Assembly (NCBI GenBank): GCA_026315105.1
Contig: CM048745.1
Location: 281,123,247-281,187,246, forward strand
Origin: Locusta migratoria
Lineage: Eukaryota; Arthropoda; Insecta; Orthoptera; Acrididae
Direction of reading: 5' to 3'
Length of the DNA stretch: 64,000 bases
Below the pieces are notes generated by a model. It had not been told where the DNA came from, did no database searches, and saw only the letters and a program-made list of their open reading frames with translations. Of the stretch, positions 21,628 through 32,574 are shown piece after piece (position 1 is the stretch's first letter; each line of letters begins with the position of its first letter). Position numbers and translations under genes: made by a program.

Positions 21628-22613
21628 GGTGCAAAATACTAACACGAATTATGTACAGACGAATGGAAAAACTTGTGGAATCCGACCTCGGGGAAGATCA
21701 GTTTGGATTTAGGAGAAATGTAGGAACACGGGAGGCAATACTCACATTACGACTTATCTTAGAAGATAGGCTAAGGAAAAGCAAACCTACGTTTTTAGCA
21801 TTTGTCGATTTGGAGAAAGCTTTTGAGAATGTCGACTGGAATTCGCTATTCCAAATTCTGAAGGTAGCAGAGGTAAAATATAGGGAGCGAAGCGTTATAT
21901 TCAACCTATACAAAAACCAGACAGCGGTTATTAGAGTCGAAGGGCAAGAAAGGGACGCAGACGTTGGGAAGGGAGTAAGAGAGGGTTGTAGCCTTTCCCC
22001 AATGTTGTTCAATCTGGACATTGAGCAGGCAGGGAAGGAATGGAGGGAGTAATTTGTAGAGGGCATTAAAGTGCAGGGAGGAGAAGTAAAAACGTTGCGG
22101 TTTGCTGATGATACAGTAATTCTGTCCGACCGCAAAAGATCTGGAAGAGCAATTGAATGGGATGGACAGCGTCTTGGAAGGAAGATATAAGATGAACATT
22201 AACAAGAAATTAACATTAAAGAAATTAACATTAAAATGAAGGTAATGGAATGAAATGTCAGACATTCAGGCGATGCTGAAGGAATTAGATTAGGTTAAAA
22301 AAATTTTGTATAGTCTATGGGACTTAACTACGGGGTCATCAGTCCCTAAACTTACAAACTACTTATGAACTAGCTAATACTAAGGACGGCACAAATATCC
22401 ATGCCCGAGGGGGGATTCGAACTCCCGACCGTAGCGGCCGCGCAGACCGTGACTGGAGCGCCTTAGTCCCCTCGGCCATTAGATTAGGTAATGAGACAAT
22501 AAAAGTAGTAGATGAATTTTGATATTTGGGTAGCAAGATAACTTCTGATGAGATATAAAGGGTAGCGTGGAGAGCTGCATCAAACCAGTCTGTGGACTGA
22601 AGACCACAACAAC
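21628..22613 (+). pseudogene. LINE-1 RT, interrupted and internally deleted
   Basis: This copy reaches further 5' than the others: RRMEKLVESDLGEDQFGF, then FVDLEKAFENVD (motif A) and GVREGCSLSPMLFNL (motif B, Gln to Glu). A stop follows at 22050-22052, then RFADDTVIL in another frame. A SINE-A interrupts at 22296-22477. After about 22548 an internal deletion joins directly to the 3' tail (GCATCAAACCAGTCTG and GACTGAAGACCAC). Begins next to an (AAT)n run. Confidence 0.8.
22296..22477 (-). mobile_element. SINE-A inserted in LINE-1
   Basis: Flanked by the perfect 12-bp duplication ATTAGATTAGGT (22284-22295 and 22478-22489), which is LINE-1 sequence. Confidence 0.92.
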
Positions 22614-22929
22614 ATTATTATTATTATTATTATTTGTCTGTTGTGACGAATGAGTTTGCCGACCACTGGTCTATATAGTGCGATGATCGTGTGGGGGTAG
22701 GACGGCGCAGGCTGTGACGTGTCAGTGAGTTCCCCTGGGCCGTGTTAACGGTACGCGGTGGCCGGTCGCGTGGCTGGCTTCTCCCTCGGTACCGCTGTGC
22801 CTGCCGGCATAAACAGCCGCCGCTCACAAGTGGGTCAGCAGGCCTGCAGCGACGCCTCCGCCTGGCCGTGCTCTCGCCACACCCACGCCACGCTAAGCGA
22901 GCGACACCAACAGATAGCGCCGCCTGAGA

Positions 22930-23255
22930 CAGATCTACATCTACATCGATACTCTGCAAATCACATTTAAGTGCCTGGCAGAGGGTTCATTAACCACCTT
23001 CATAACTTTTCTCTACCGTTCCATTCTCTAATAGCGCGCGGGAAGAAAGAACACCTAAATCGTTCCGTTTTCGATCTGAGATCCGCGAAAACTTTCAAAG
23101 CACCGTATGTCTGGCCAGTATGCTGTCTCAAGGAAACGATACACTTTATACCCCATATTGCATTGCGTATTACGGCGGAAAGCTACACTTCCGGGCAAAA
23201 ATTAGTGAACCTGGAAAAAATACGGTGATTCTTAACAATTGACGGCAGATGCCGC
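22930..23255 (-). mobile_element. LINE-3 3' end fragment
   Basis: Starts ACATCTACATCGATACTCTG and continues AGTGCCTGGCAGAGGGTTC and TAGCGCGCGGGAAGAA, the same end as the LINE-3 copy at 30312 (minus). The preceding 22635-22929 stretch is GC-rich and unassigned. Confidence 0.65.
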
Positions 23256-23266
23256 CTATGTACTTA

Positions 23267-24641
23267 CACTCCTGGGCACTAAAATTGCTACATCACGAAT
23301 ATGACGAGCTACAGATGCGAAATTTAACCAACAGGAAGAAGATACTGTGATATGCAAATGATTAGCTTTTCAGAGCACACAAGGTTGGCGCCAGTGGCGA
23401 CACCTACAACGTGCTGACATGAGGAAAGTTTCCAACCGATTGCTCATACACAAACAGCAATTGCCCGGCGGTGCCTGGTGAAACGTTGTTTTGATGCCTC
23501 GTGTAACGAGGAGAAATGTGTTCCATCACGTTTCCTACTTTGATAAACGTCGGATTGTAGCCTATCGCGATTGCGGTTTATAGTATCGCGACATTGCTGC
23601 TTGCATTGGTCGCGATCCAATGATGTTAGCAGAATATGGAATGGGTGGGTTGAGGAGAGCAATATGGAACGCCGTGCTGGACCCCAACGGCCTCGTATCA
23701 CTACCAGTTGAGATGACAGGCATCTGATCCGCATGGCTGTAAGGGATCGTGCAGCCACGTCTCGATCCCTGAGTCAACAGATGGGGACGTTTGCGACACA
23801 ACAACCATTTGCACGAACAGTTCGACGACGTTTGCAGCCTCGTGGACTATAAGCTCGGAGACCTTGGCTGCGGTAACCCTTGCCCTTCACGCTGCATCAC
23901 AGGCAGGAGCGCCTGCGATGGTGTACGCAACGATGAACCTGGATGCACGAATGGCAAAACATCAGTTTTTTGGATCAATCCAGGTTCTGTTTACAGCATC
24001 ATGATGGTCGCATCCATTTTTGGCATCATCGCAGTGAACGCACGTTGGAAGCGTGTATTCGTCTTCGCCATACTAGCGTATCACCCGGCGTGATGGTATG
24101 GGGTGCCATTGGTTACGCGTCTCTGTTACCTCTTTTTCGCATCGACGGCACTTTGAACAGTGGCCGTTACATTTCCGATGTGTTACGATCCGTGGCTGTA
24201 CCCTTCATTCGATCCCTGTAAAACCCTACATTTCAGCAGAAAATGCACGACCTTTCTGGATACGGAAAATGATCGACTGCTGCCGTGGCCAGCACATTCT
24301 CCAGATCTCTAGCCAATTGAAAACGTCTGGTCAATGGTGGCAGAGCAACTGGCTCGTCACAATACGCCAGTCACTACTCTTGATGAACTGTGGTATCGTG
24401 TTGAAGCTGCATGGGCATCTGTAGCTGTACACGCCATCCAAGCTCTGTTTGACTTAATGCTCAGGCGTTTGAAGGCCGTTATACGGGCAGAGGTGGTGGT
24501 TCTTGGTACTGATTTCTCATGATCTATTCACAGAATTGCGTGAAAATGTAGTCACATGTCAGTTCTAGTGTATTTGTCCAATGAATGCCCGTTTATCATC
24601 TGCATTTCTTTTTGGTGTAGTAATTTTAATGGACGGTAGTA
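23267..24641 (+). mobile_element. Tc1-like transposon, about 1.37 kb
   Basis: Terminal inverted repeats of about 28 bp: left CTCCTGGGCACTAAAATTGC, right (reversed) TACCGTCCATTAAAATTACT. TA dinucleotides sit at both ends, as expected for the Tc1/mariner superfamily. The interior codes for a decayed transposase. Confidence 0.85.
23440..24522 (+). pseudogene. Tc1-like transposase, frameshifted
   Basis: Protein blocks appear in order in shifting frames: FLDQSRFCLQHHDGRI (the first catalytic Asp kept, the following Glu changed to Gln), SPGVMVWGAIGYASLLPLFR (24087-24148), DGTLNSGRYISDVL, then NARPFW where a QQDNARPH block is expected, and after a stop PIENVWSMVAEQLARHN, which holds the third catalytic Glu. 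The final frame 24334-24522 ends VVVLGTDFS. The gene is recognisable over its full length but has several stops and shifts, so it cannot make active transposase. Confidence 0.8.
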
Positions 24642-24918
24642 TAACAAGTGGCTACTAATATCAATAACAAGCTGAAAACCCGGCGTTGCCCGGATTTTTA
24701 CTTATTCCTGCCTTGAGTTAGTACTTGTCCTATTCCTTCTCTCTGTGTCCATCTCGTTTTTCCTAAAAACATGTTGCAATTAGCAGAGAATATATAAGAA
24801 GAAAGGCTGTCTTGCATAATAAGTGCAGTATCCAAACAAAAAGAAATGGTAGTAAGCAAAATACAAATGATATGTAACATTCATGCATTCATTTAATTCA
24901 CAACTTGACTATAAACAG

Positions 24919-25012
24919 GACTGAGCGAGGTGGCGCAGTGGTATCACACTGGACTCGCATTCGGGAGGTCGCCGGTTCAGACCAGGCTCCAGCCACCCAG
25001 ATATGTTTTCCA
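24919..25012 (+). mobile_element. SINE-D head
   Basis: Contains GAGGTGGCGCAGTGGTATCA and a B box GCCGGTTCAGACC. Confidence 0.65.
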
Positions 25013-25019
25013 AACCTCA

Positions 25020-25335
25020 TGTGCGGCTTCGTAGCACAGTGGTAGAGTGCCAGACTACAAATCCAAGGGTCCCGGGTTCGATTCCCGCCAGGTCCTGGGA
25101 TTTTTATCTGTCACTTACCACTTCTTTCATCTCTGGCAGTGTTGCTGATGTGAAAAATACGGAGTAGCACCGTGGTTCGGAACCCACGTTAAACTGTAGG
25201 TCCCCCTATAACTAGCTGGGTAAGTCAGTTTGAAGGTCGGAGGAAGGCAACGGCATACCACCACCAAACAGGACCATGCCTAGTAAAGCACTGTGGTGTT
25301 CAAACCAATCTTCGGATTGTTGACTGCTTTACCTT
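25020..25335 (+). mobile_element. SINE-E
   Basis: The tRNA-like head has GTAGCACAGTGGTAGAGTGC (A-box side) and GGGTTCGATTCCCG (B box). The body continues to GGTGTTCAAACCAATCTTCG. About 310 bp, the clearest copy of the three. Confidence 0.8.
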
Positions 25336-25408
25336 TTTACCCCAAAATGCCGGGGTGGTTCCTTTCAAATGGCACGGTCAATTGCCTTCCACATCCTTAC
25401 CAAAACAA

Positions 25409-25740
25409 TCAGAGCGTAAGCTCCGCCTCTAATGACCACGCTGTCGATAGCGCGTTAAACACTACTAATCTTCCTTCCTGACTACAAACTATATTTCTTG
25501 TGGCTTGTCCAGGATCTAATAGGAATATTTTCTGTGGCGAGCCCATCTCTGAGCTAGCGACATAATTATGTCCGTGTAAGAAACATGCAGGTTTGAAATA
25601 CACTCCACTGTATTGAGTAGATTGCCCTCTGATTTATTAATTATAATAGAGAATGCAAATCTCACTGCAAACTGCAGTCTCTAAAAGTTAAAAGCTACAT
25701 CTTTCGGGAATAATGGGTATTCGTCCGTTGTGCACTGTTT
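25409..25740 (-). pseudogene. Helitron PIF1-like helicase C-terminus
   Basis: Minus-strand segments read RLQFAVRFAFSIIINKSEG (helicase motif V/VI region, where AFAMTINKSQG-like sequence is usual), then CFLHGHNYVASSEMGSPQK (the usual form has a HGQLYVALSR block), then RNIVCSQEGRLVV. These three blocks in this order are characteristic of the helicase C-terminus in Helitron Rep/Hel proteins. The conserved Ser-Arg of motif VI is changed to Ser-Glu and there are frameshifts, so it is a pseudogene. Confidence 0.7.
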
Positions 25741-25757
25741 CATTCTCTTCGTTTCCT

Positions 25758-25937
25758 GCCGGCCGCGGTGGCCGATGGGACTGCGGCGCGCCAGTCACGA
25801 TCTGCACAGCCACTACGGTCGGGGGTTCGAATCCCACCTCGGGCATGGATATTGGTGTCGTCCTTAGAATAGGGTAGTTGATAAGTTGTTTGTAAGTTTA
25901 GGGACTGATGACCCGGTAGGTAAGACCCATAAGCTAT
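25758..25937 (+). mobile_element. SINE-A inserted in Helitron remnant
   Basis: A copy of the GCGCGCCAGT-type subfamily. The B box GGGTTCGAATCCCACC has one change. Confidence 0.85.
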
Positions 25938-26110
25938 AAATAAAATTTATTTCTTCCTTTCCTTGTAGCTCTATAGAAGTTTTCTGTTTTTTCCTACAGC
26001 GGTATGCGCCTCACGGTTCAAACTTACTTCAAAGTTCTCAACAGCACTGTCATCTTTCAGCAATTTCCTTAAGCTCACTGGAATACAAGTGTGTCTTAGC
26101 AGTAAATAAG

Positions 26111-27296
26111 AAATGTAATAAAACGTGGTGCCTGATGTGAAAAGTTTTTACCCGTCGCAGTATATATGATCTCATTTATTGAGTTATATGTTGTACAATT
26201 GTATAATTTTTCAGGTATATATTCATTTGTATAAATGCTGTGTGTTTGAATGTCTGTTACGAATACAATTGGTAGTAAAAAAGTAATATATTAAAATTTG
26301 GTACGTGATGGCGGTTTTTCATTAACGTTACTGTTCATGTGCTCATATCTCATGAACTACGTGTCGTACTGTGATACAATTTCGAAGGTGCAATAAGCCG
26401 TGTGTGTGTATACTGTCCGTAAAATTTCCTGCGGGTACAACATGTAGTGTAGAAATTATAAATTGCAACATTATACCGATTGCTGTAGTTTTACTCCATG
26501 AAAAGCGGAAAAATAGTAAGCGAGAAACTTTTTTCTTTCGTCGTTTTGGCGAAACATCAACGACGGGCGGAGCAGGGGGTGGGAAGTAGGGTTGACGCCA
26601 CTATCAAGATCTGGCACGGGCACTGAAACAAGTGAACCGCCAATCGGAAGCACCAGCCGCTAGTGATCGATATACAAGTATTTGTATTCATGACGACGTA
26701 ATCGATATGCATATAACGTTACAAGATCGATATACAACTGTTTGTATTCGTGACAACAAAATAGATTTGCAAAAAGTGATAGCTTGTTTGTATTAACGCG
26801 CCACATTTCGGGAAGACTGTTGTTCAAAAAACTAAATACAACTAGACTCACAAGCAAACTTTACATGTATGTACACTTTTAGATTTACGCAATATTTGTA
26901 CAGATGTTAAATTATATTTTAGTGGGAAGTATTTTGTATATGAAAAATAGCGCGGGACCCAAAAACGGATGCTGGACATTTGTAGAAGACGAACTGAAAG
27001 TGTGTCGTTCGTGATTTTTCTTTTTTTTATCCACACACCACCTACATGTAACTGAATTAATCTGCCTCAACGCTAACGCTGACCTGGTACTAAAATTCCC
27101 CTAGCGAGCCTCAAGAACTGCACTCTTTAGACGATCTCGTAAACTAACGGTCAGTGTTAGAGCAGGCACGAAAAATAGAGAATCACATTCACACAGCTTA
27201 AATTTTTGGCCATGGCCTTCATCAGAAAAATAAACACATACATTCAAAAAATCCACTCAGATAACTAGACACATAACCACCATGTCCGGCCGCTCC
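26111..27296. other. AT-rich unassigned stretch
   Basis: No gene. The 26300-26480 part (CTCATGAACTACGTGTCGTA and following) resembles 55000-55060 and may be Helitron non-coding sequence. Confidence 0.35.
26664..26785. repeat. imperfect ~60-bp direct repeat
   Basis: GATCGATATACAAGTATTTG (26665) recurs as GATCGATATACAACTGTTTG (26726), with a weaker third trace at about 26778. Confidence 0.7.
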
Positions 27297-27860
27297 GCTG
27301 GAGCAAAATAAGGGTAATGGAGTGCAGTCTAAGATAATCAGGTGATGCTGAAAGAATTATATTACGTAATGAAACAATGGGTAGTAAAATAACATGATGG
27401 TCGCAGTACACAGGATATAAAATGCTGAATAGGAATGGAAAGAAAAGCGTTTCTGAAAAAGAGAAATTTGTTAACATATAATATTGATTTAAGCCTAAGG
27501 AAGTCCTTTCTGAAGGCATTTGTGTGGAGTGTTGCCTTGGAGTGAAACATGGACGATAAACAGTGCGGACAGGAAGAGGATAGAGGCTTTTGAAATGTGG
27601 TGCTACAGAAGAATGCTGAAAGATTAGGTGGGTAGATCGCGTAAATAATGAGGAGGTACTGAATTGGGGAGAAAAGGAATTTTTGGCATACCTTGAGTAA
27701 AAGAAGGGATAGCTTGGTAGGACACATTCTCAGACATCAAGAAATTGTGAATTTAGCGTTGGAGGGAAGTGTGGGGGGTAAAAACCGCAGAGGGAGACAA
27801 AGAGGTGAATACAGTAAGCAGATTAAAGTGGATGTAGGGTGTCGTTCTTATGAGAGATGA
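27297..27860 (+). pseudogene. LINE-1 remnant
   Basis: Covers the post-FADD region: GTAATGGAGTGCAGTCTAAG, then GAAACATGGACGATAAACAG, GTGGTGCTACAGAAGAATGC and AATTTAGCGTTGGAGGG. Small deletions shift the frame throughout. It lacks the usual 3' tail because a SINE-C head starts at 27861. Confidence 0.8.
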
Positions 27861-27955
27861 AAGCCGCGGCGGAATAGCCGTGCGCACTGAAGCGCCGAGC
27901 TGCGGTGCTCGCGGCCGTTCCATCACGGAGGTTCGAGTTCTTACTCGAGCTGACG
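27861..27955 (+). mobile_element. SINE-C head
   Basis: AGCCGTGCGCACTGAAGCGC and B box GGAGGTTCGAGTTC; truncated after the tRNA-like part. Confidence 0.65.
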
Positions 27956-28324
27956 CGTTCCAATGTCGAAGAGAATTTTATTGGCAAGTACTACAATTTA
28001 AACTATGATTAGAAAATAACTGAAATTGTCAGAACTAGTCACCAACTGTACTGTATCGCGATCTGATCAAACAGCGTTGTCCCGAGAGAACTGAGACAGG
28101 AATGGACTGGCTGACCTAGGGCCCCCACGCTCTGGGAATGCAGAAGCGCGCTGTAGCAGCAGACGCGCGTCTCGGAAGATGTGACAGATACGGCAGCAGG
28201 AAGCGTGTGGTGTGGCCGTCCTGAGAACCGCGGCTCCAGGGCAGACGTGGCCGCCATCCAGATGGCGGCATTACCACTCGGATGCGGGCGAGGGTTGTAC
28301 CCGTCCTGTAGCGCTGCCTGCCTA
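27956..28324. other. unassigned stretch
   Basis: Mixed composition, no recognised element. It lies directly 5' of a LINE-1 copy and may be part of another repeat. Confidence 0.35.
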
Positions 28325-29600
28325 GCAAACGGCAGGCTAAGGAAAGGGAAACCTACGTTTTTAGCGTTCGTCGATTTGGAGAAAGCTTTTGACAATGTCG
28401 ACTGGAGTACCCTCTTCCAAATTCTGAAGGTAGCAGGGGCAAAATATAGGGAGCGAAGAGTTATATTCAACATACACTGCTGGCCGCGGTGGCCGAGGAG
28501 ACTGAGGCTCTCCAGTCACGGTCTGCACGGCCACTACGGTCGGGGGTTCGAATCCCCCCTCGGGCAAGGATATTTGTGCCGTCCTTAGTCGTAGCTAGTT
28601 CATAAGTAGTTCGTAAGTTTAGGTCTGATGACCCCGTAGTTAAGTCCCATAAGCTATACAAACATTTGAACAACCTACACAAAAACCAGACGGCGGTTAT
28701 TAGAGTCGAAGGGCAAGAAAGGGACGCAGAGGTTGGGAAGGGAGTAAGACAGGGTTGTAGCCTTTCCCCAATGTTGTTCCATCTGTACATTGAGCAGGCA
28801 GTGAAGGAATGGAAGGAGAAATTTGGAGAGGTCATGAAAGTGCAGGGAGAAGAAACAAAAACATTGCGGTTTGCCGATGACATAGTAATTCTGTAAGAGA
28901 CTGCAAAGGATCTGCAAGAGCAATTGAATGGAATGGACAGTGTCTTGAAAGGAAGATATAAGATGAACATTAGCAAGAGTAAAACGAAGGTAATGGAATG
29001 CAATGTCAGAAAATCGGGCGATGCCGAAGGAATTAAATTAGGTAATGAGACAATAAAAGTAGTAGAAGAGTTTTGTTATTTTGGTAGCAAGATAATTTCT
29101 GATGGCCGAAGTAAAGAAGATATAAAATGCAGAATGGCTATGGGAAGAACAGCGTTTCTGAATAAGCGAAATTAGCCGACATCCAATATTAGTTTAAACG
29201 TTATAAACTCCTTTCTGAAAGCATTTGTCTAGAGTGTAGCATTGTACGGGAGTGAAACGTGGACGATAAGAATTTCAGATAAAAAGATGATAGAAGTTTT
29301 TGAAATGTGGTGCTACAGACGAATGATGAAAATTAAATGGGTAGATCACCTAACTAATGAAGAGACTAAGGGAAGGGATAGATTGGTTGGACACATTCTG
29401 AGTCATCAAGGAATTGTCAACTTAGCATTAGAAGGAAGTGTGTGGGCTAAAAATCGTAGAGGGAGACCTAGGGACGAATACAGTAAGCAGATTCAAAAGG
29501 ATGTAGGTTGCCGAACGTATTCTCAGATGAAGAGACTTGCACAGGTCAGCGTAGCATGGAGAGCTGCATCAAACCAGTCTGCGGACTGAAGACCACAACA
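28325..29600 (+). pseudogene. LINE-1 RT, broken by SINE-A and stops
   Basis: Before the SINE: FVDLEKAFDNVD (motif A). After it: GVRQGCSLSPMLFHL (motif B) and RFADDIVIL followed by a stop at 28894-28896, then GMDSVLKGRYKMNISKSKT, a stop after FLNKRN, a third in FLKAFV, and an open C-terminal part (29242-29589) ending WRAASNQSAD. All conserved blocks are present. Ends with the conserved 3' tail and (AAC)n to about 29622. Confidence 0.85.
28478..28670 (+). mobile_element. SINE-A inserted in LINE-1
   Basis: Flanked by CAACATACAC (28468-28477) and CAACCTACAC (28671-28680), one mismatch; the site lies in RT coding sequence. Confidence 0.88.
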
Positions 29601-29622
29601 ACAACAACAACAACAACAACAA
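29594..29622. repeat. (AAC)n LINE-1 tail
   Basis: About nine AAC units at the 3' end of LINE-1, the likely template-slippage tail. Confidence 0.9.
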
Positions 29623-29683
29623 CTAAACAAGAACGATACCGATGACCAGTGTAGTTTCGTCCCTTCAACTAAAACAGGAACGC

Positions 29684-29930
29684 CCAAACGGAAATGTAGC
29701 CATGATCCCTTTTTTGCGGTCCTTTATTTGCTGACTACCGGTTCCGATGAAATAAGTCTTCATCTTCAGATACGCATTGTGAACATATATTGGTCACTTA
29801 CTTGAACGTATGTGGAGTGATGGTATATATTCGTAGATGATGCTGATCTGAAAATGACTTAGTTAATCGAAACCTGTTGTCATAAAATAAAGGACTGTAA
29901 TAAACGATCTTGGCTAGATTTCCATTTGGG
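29684..29930. mobile_element. foldback, ~85-bp arms
   Basis: Arms 29684-29770 and 29845-29930 are inverted imperfect copies. ACCGGTTCCGATGAAATAAG in one arm pairs with AGTTAATCGAAACCTG in the other. CTTCATCTTCAGAT at the inner end resembles the inner ends of short Penelope-derived repeats. Confidence 0.65.
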
Positions 29931-29989
29931 AGTTGTTTAACTCAATTAGCCCGCCTTCCTGCAGTGTCAGATAATGGTAAAGCTGTATA

Positions 29990-30225
29990 TAGCGTGTATA
30001 AAGCAGTGTTTTTCAACCCGTGGAAAGTAGGAGGTGAGGTACTGGCAGAAATAAAGTTGTGTGCGACGCCGTGATTCGTGACGGGGTATCTCAGTGGTAG
30101 AGCGCTTGCCCGCGAACAAAGATCCCAGGTTCTAGTCCCGGTTCCGGCACACAATTTTAATCTGCCAGGAAGTTTCATATCAGCGCACACTCCGCTGCGG
30201 AGTGAAAGTTTCTGGTTATCAATGG
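29990..30225 (+). mobile_element. SINE-B, full
   Basis: Leader GTAGGAGGTGAGGTACTGGC (also seen at 32849), tRNA-like head GGGTATCTCAGTGGTAGAGC, B-box-like GGTTCTAGTCCCGG, tail TTTTAATCTGCCAGGAAGTT and CAGCGCACACTCCGCTGCGG. Confidence 0.75.
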
Positions 30226-30498
30226 CCTGAAATGTTTTGTTTCGTTAACTTTCTTACGGCTATGCGTGTATTTTTCCTTGTTTTTGAATAGAAATGTTTA
30301 ACCGAGGCACTTTACATCTACATAAATGCTCTGCAAGTCACATTGAAGTGCATGAGCTTTTATGATGTTTCTCTACAGTTCTGTTCAATAATAGCTAGCG
30401 AAAAAAGGAAAACCTAAATCTGTCCATTTTCGATCTGATTTCTCTTATTTTATTTTCATGATCATGTCTTCCTAATGTAGGTGGGTGTTAACAAAATA

Positions 30499-31181
30499 CG
30501 AGGCGCGTCCAGAAAGTAAGTTCCGTTTCAATGTATCTCCGCTGCAGCGCTGCGATTGCAGTTCCGCACATGCGCTGTAGACGATGTGTTATCAAGGAGA
30601 AGAACGTGCGCCATTTGGAGATCGCTGTCAGTTACGTACGCTTTGTTGTGCTTGTTTGAAATGTCAGCGTTGATTAAAAATCCCGCCGCCTGTGAAATCA
30701 GGTCGGTGATTCGGTTTCTGAATGCGAGGAAACTGAAAGCAAGTGAAATTTATCGGCAAATTTGCGATGTTTACGGACCAGATGCGATGAGTGATTCGAT
30801 GGTGAGAAGATGGGGTCCGACAGTTCAATGGCGGGCGTACAGGGATTTGGCTTGGACGTGTTTGACCATCCTCCGTACAGCCCTGACCTCGCCCCTAGCG
30901 ACTTTCATCTGTTCTTACATCTCAAGTCTTTCCTTGGCGGTCATCACTTCACCAATGACGACACCTGAAAGAAACTGTTACCAACTGGTTGAAGACACAG
31001 TTTCTATGAAGAAGGTATACAAAACCTTGTGCCACGCTATGACAAATGCCTGCAAAATTTCGGTAGTTATGTGGAAAAGTAGTTTAAGAGTTTTAGAATT
31101 TTGTGCAATAAAAATTTCTTCCGTATGTATGTACAATTTTATTTTATTACCAAACGGAACTTACTTTCTGGACGAGACTCG
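30499..31181 (+). mobile_element. internally deleted mariner element
   Basis: Near-perfect 30-bp terminal inverted repeats (left starts CGAGGCGCGTCCAGAAAGTA; right ends CTTTCTGGACGAGACTCG) with TA at both flanks (30497-30498, 31182-31183). 683 bp, about half a full mariner. Confidence 0.9.
30661..31100 (+). pseudogene. mariner transposase, central deletion
   Basis: N-terminal DNA-binding part is intact: IRSVIRFLNARKLKASEIY then DAMSDSMVRRW (helix-turn-helix). A deletion then joins, in another frame, to FDHPPYSPDLAPSDFHLF, which contains the third catalytic Asp (SPDLAPSD), and to the decayed C-terminus. The first two catalytic Asp residues are gone. A 224-codon frame (30556-31230) runs through this region but is not the native frame after the junction. 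Confidence 0.85.
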
Positions 31182-31817
31182 TATATTCGCATACGGAACA
31201 GAAAATTGGCGAAAGAAATTTCGCAAATAGATCTCGTCGCAAAAAAATAACGCCTTTCTTTTAATCTTTTACATCGCAACTGGTGCATCATTTCTGTGAC
31301 ACTCTCTCCCCTATATTTGGGATAATACAAAACGATCTGCCCTTCTCTGTACTTTCTCTTAATCATCTGTCAGTCCCACTTGGTTGGATCCCACAATGCG
31401 CAACAGTACTCCTAAATAGGACGCACAAGTGTGGTGCAGGCAGTTTCTTAAGTAGAACTGTTGGATCTTCTAAGTGTTCTGCCAACGAAACGCAGTATTT
31501 GGTTAGCTTTCCCCTACTACATTTTCTGTGTGTTCTTTCCAATTTAAGTTGGTAACTCTTACTCCTAGGTATTTAGTTGCATTTAAGGCCTGTCGGTTTG
31601 ACTGATTTACCGTATAAATGAAGTTTAACGGGCTCCATTTAGTGGTGATATGGATGACGTCACACTTCTCATTATTAAGGGTCAATTGCCATTGCACCAT
31701 GCAGATATCTAAATCATTTTGCAGTTGCTTTTGGTCTTCTGGTGACTTTACTAAGCGATAAGTGACAGCATTATCCGCTAACAACCTAAGAGAGCTACTC
31801 AGATTGTCTCCTAAATT

Positions 31818-31991
31818 CCACAATGAAACTTTCACTCTGTAGCGGAGTGTGCGCTGATATGAAACTTCCTGGCAGTTTAAAACTGTGTGCCGGAACCGGG
31901 TCTCGAACCTGGGAATTTTGCCTTTCGCGGACAAAGGTCCCAGGTTAGAGTCCCAGTTCCGGCACACAATTTTAATCTGCCAGGAAGTTTC
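31818..31991. mobile_element. palindromic SINE-B in LINE-3
   Basis: A 174-bp insertion flanked by a perfect 12-bp duplication GTCTCCTAAATT (31806-31817 and 31992-32003). Its two halves are inverted: AAACTTCCTGGCAGTTTAAA near the left against TTTTAATCTGCCAGGAAGTT at the right, with the tRNA-like part in the middle. It moved as a unit, since it has its own target duplication. Confidence 0.85.
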
Positions 31992-32080
31992 GTCTCCTAA
32001 ATTGTTTATAAAAAATAAGAGTAGGGCGCTATAACACTTCCCTGGGAAACGCCAGATATCACATCTACTCACAAGGCTGA

Positions 32081-32574
32081 CTCTTGAAATTTTGTATTCT
32101 CTTCAGGTGACACAGTTACTTAAAAAATATACGGCAAGAAGAATATTTTTTCGACTTACTGTAGGTGAAGCAATACTGCTGTAAGGGTAAAGAAATGTGT
32201 GCCAAGATAGAAATGGACGCCGGGGATAGGCGATCTTGGCAAATCGTGGCGGAAGAGAGTAGACGTGTGCTAGCCAGGAGCATATTGCCCCCAAGTACTT
32301 ACCTCCAGAAAAACTGTAGCCCGCGGCGTGGTGCTGTGTGGGGTCAAAGCGAGTTGATTGGCAGCCATTAGGCAGGCAGCGGCGCTGTGATTGGCCGACA
32401 GGTGTGTGTGATGCGGTCGTTGATCCCAGCTGGCGTACCGAGGACGCTCCACGCGTTGCCAGCGACGCATGCCCAGGTTAGCGCCGAGTAGCACAGCTCA
32501 ACACGTAGTAAAGGACTGAAATATCGAAGCGAGTAGGAGACAATTTTCCTCCACGGTGAACACACTTTGTTATT
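32081..32574. other. unassigned stretch
   Basis: No gene or repeat boundary recognised. Confidence 0.35.

Larger units (their letters stand above)
24668..26110 (-). mobile_element. Helitron remnant with PIF1-helicase trace
   Basis: On the minus strand the low-coordinate end is a GC hairpin (24678-24693) followed by CAGCTTG and T at 24668, close to the CTRR-T rule (one mismatch). The helicase C-terminus lies at 25740-25409. SINE-D, SINE-E and SINE-A copies lie inside. The 5' end was not found. Confidence 0.55.
30312..32080 (-). pseudogene. LINE-3 RT remnant with two nested insertions
   Basis: Minus-strand LINE whose 3' end starts ACATCTACATAAATGCTCTG. From the 5' side: a GVSQGSV-like motif B trace near 32050, then LRLLADNAVTYRLV (catalytic FADD changed to LADN), QNDLDICMVQWQLTLNNEKC, ATKYLGVRVTNLNWKEH, and beyond 31505 decayed segments ending SVTEMMHQLRCKRLKERRYF. 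A mariner (30499-31181) and a palindromic SINE-B (31818-31991) are nested inside. Another 3' end of this family lies at 22930. Confidence 0.75.

Noticed and set aside
25020..25095. Functional tRNA gene in the SINE-E head
   Set aside because: Repeated at two other places with the same 240-bp body; it is a SINE head.
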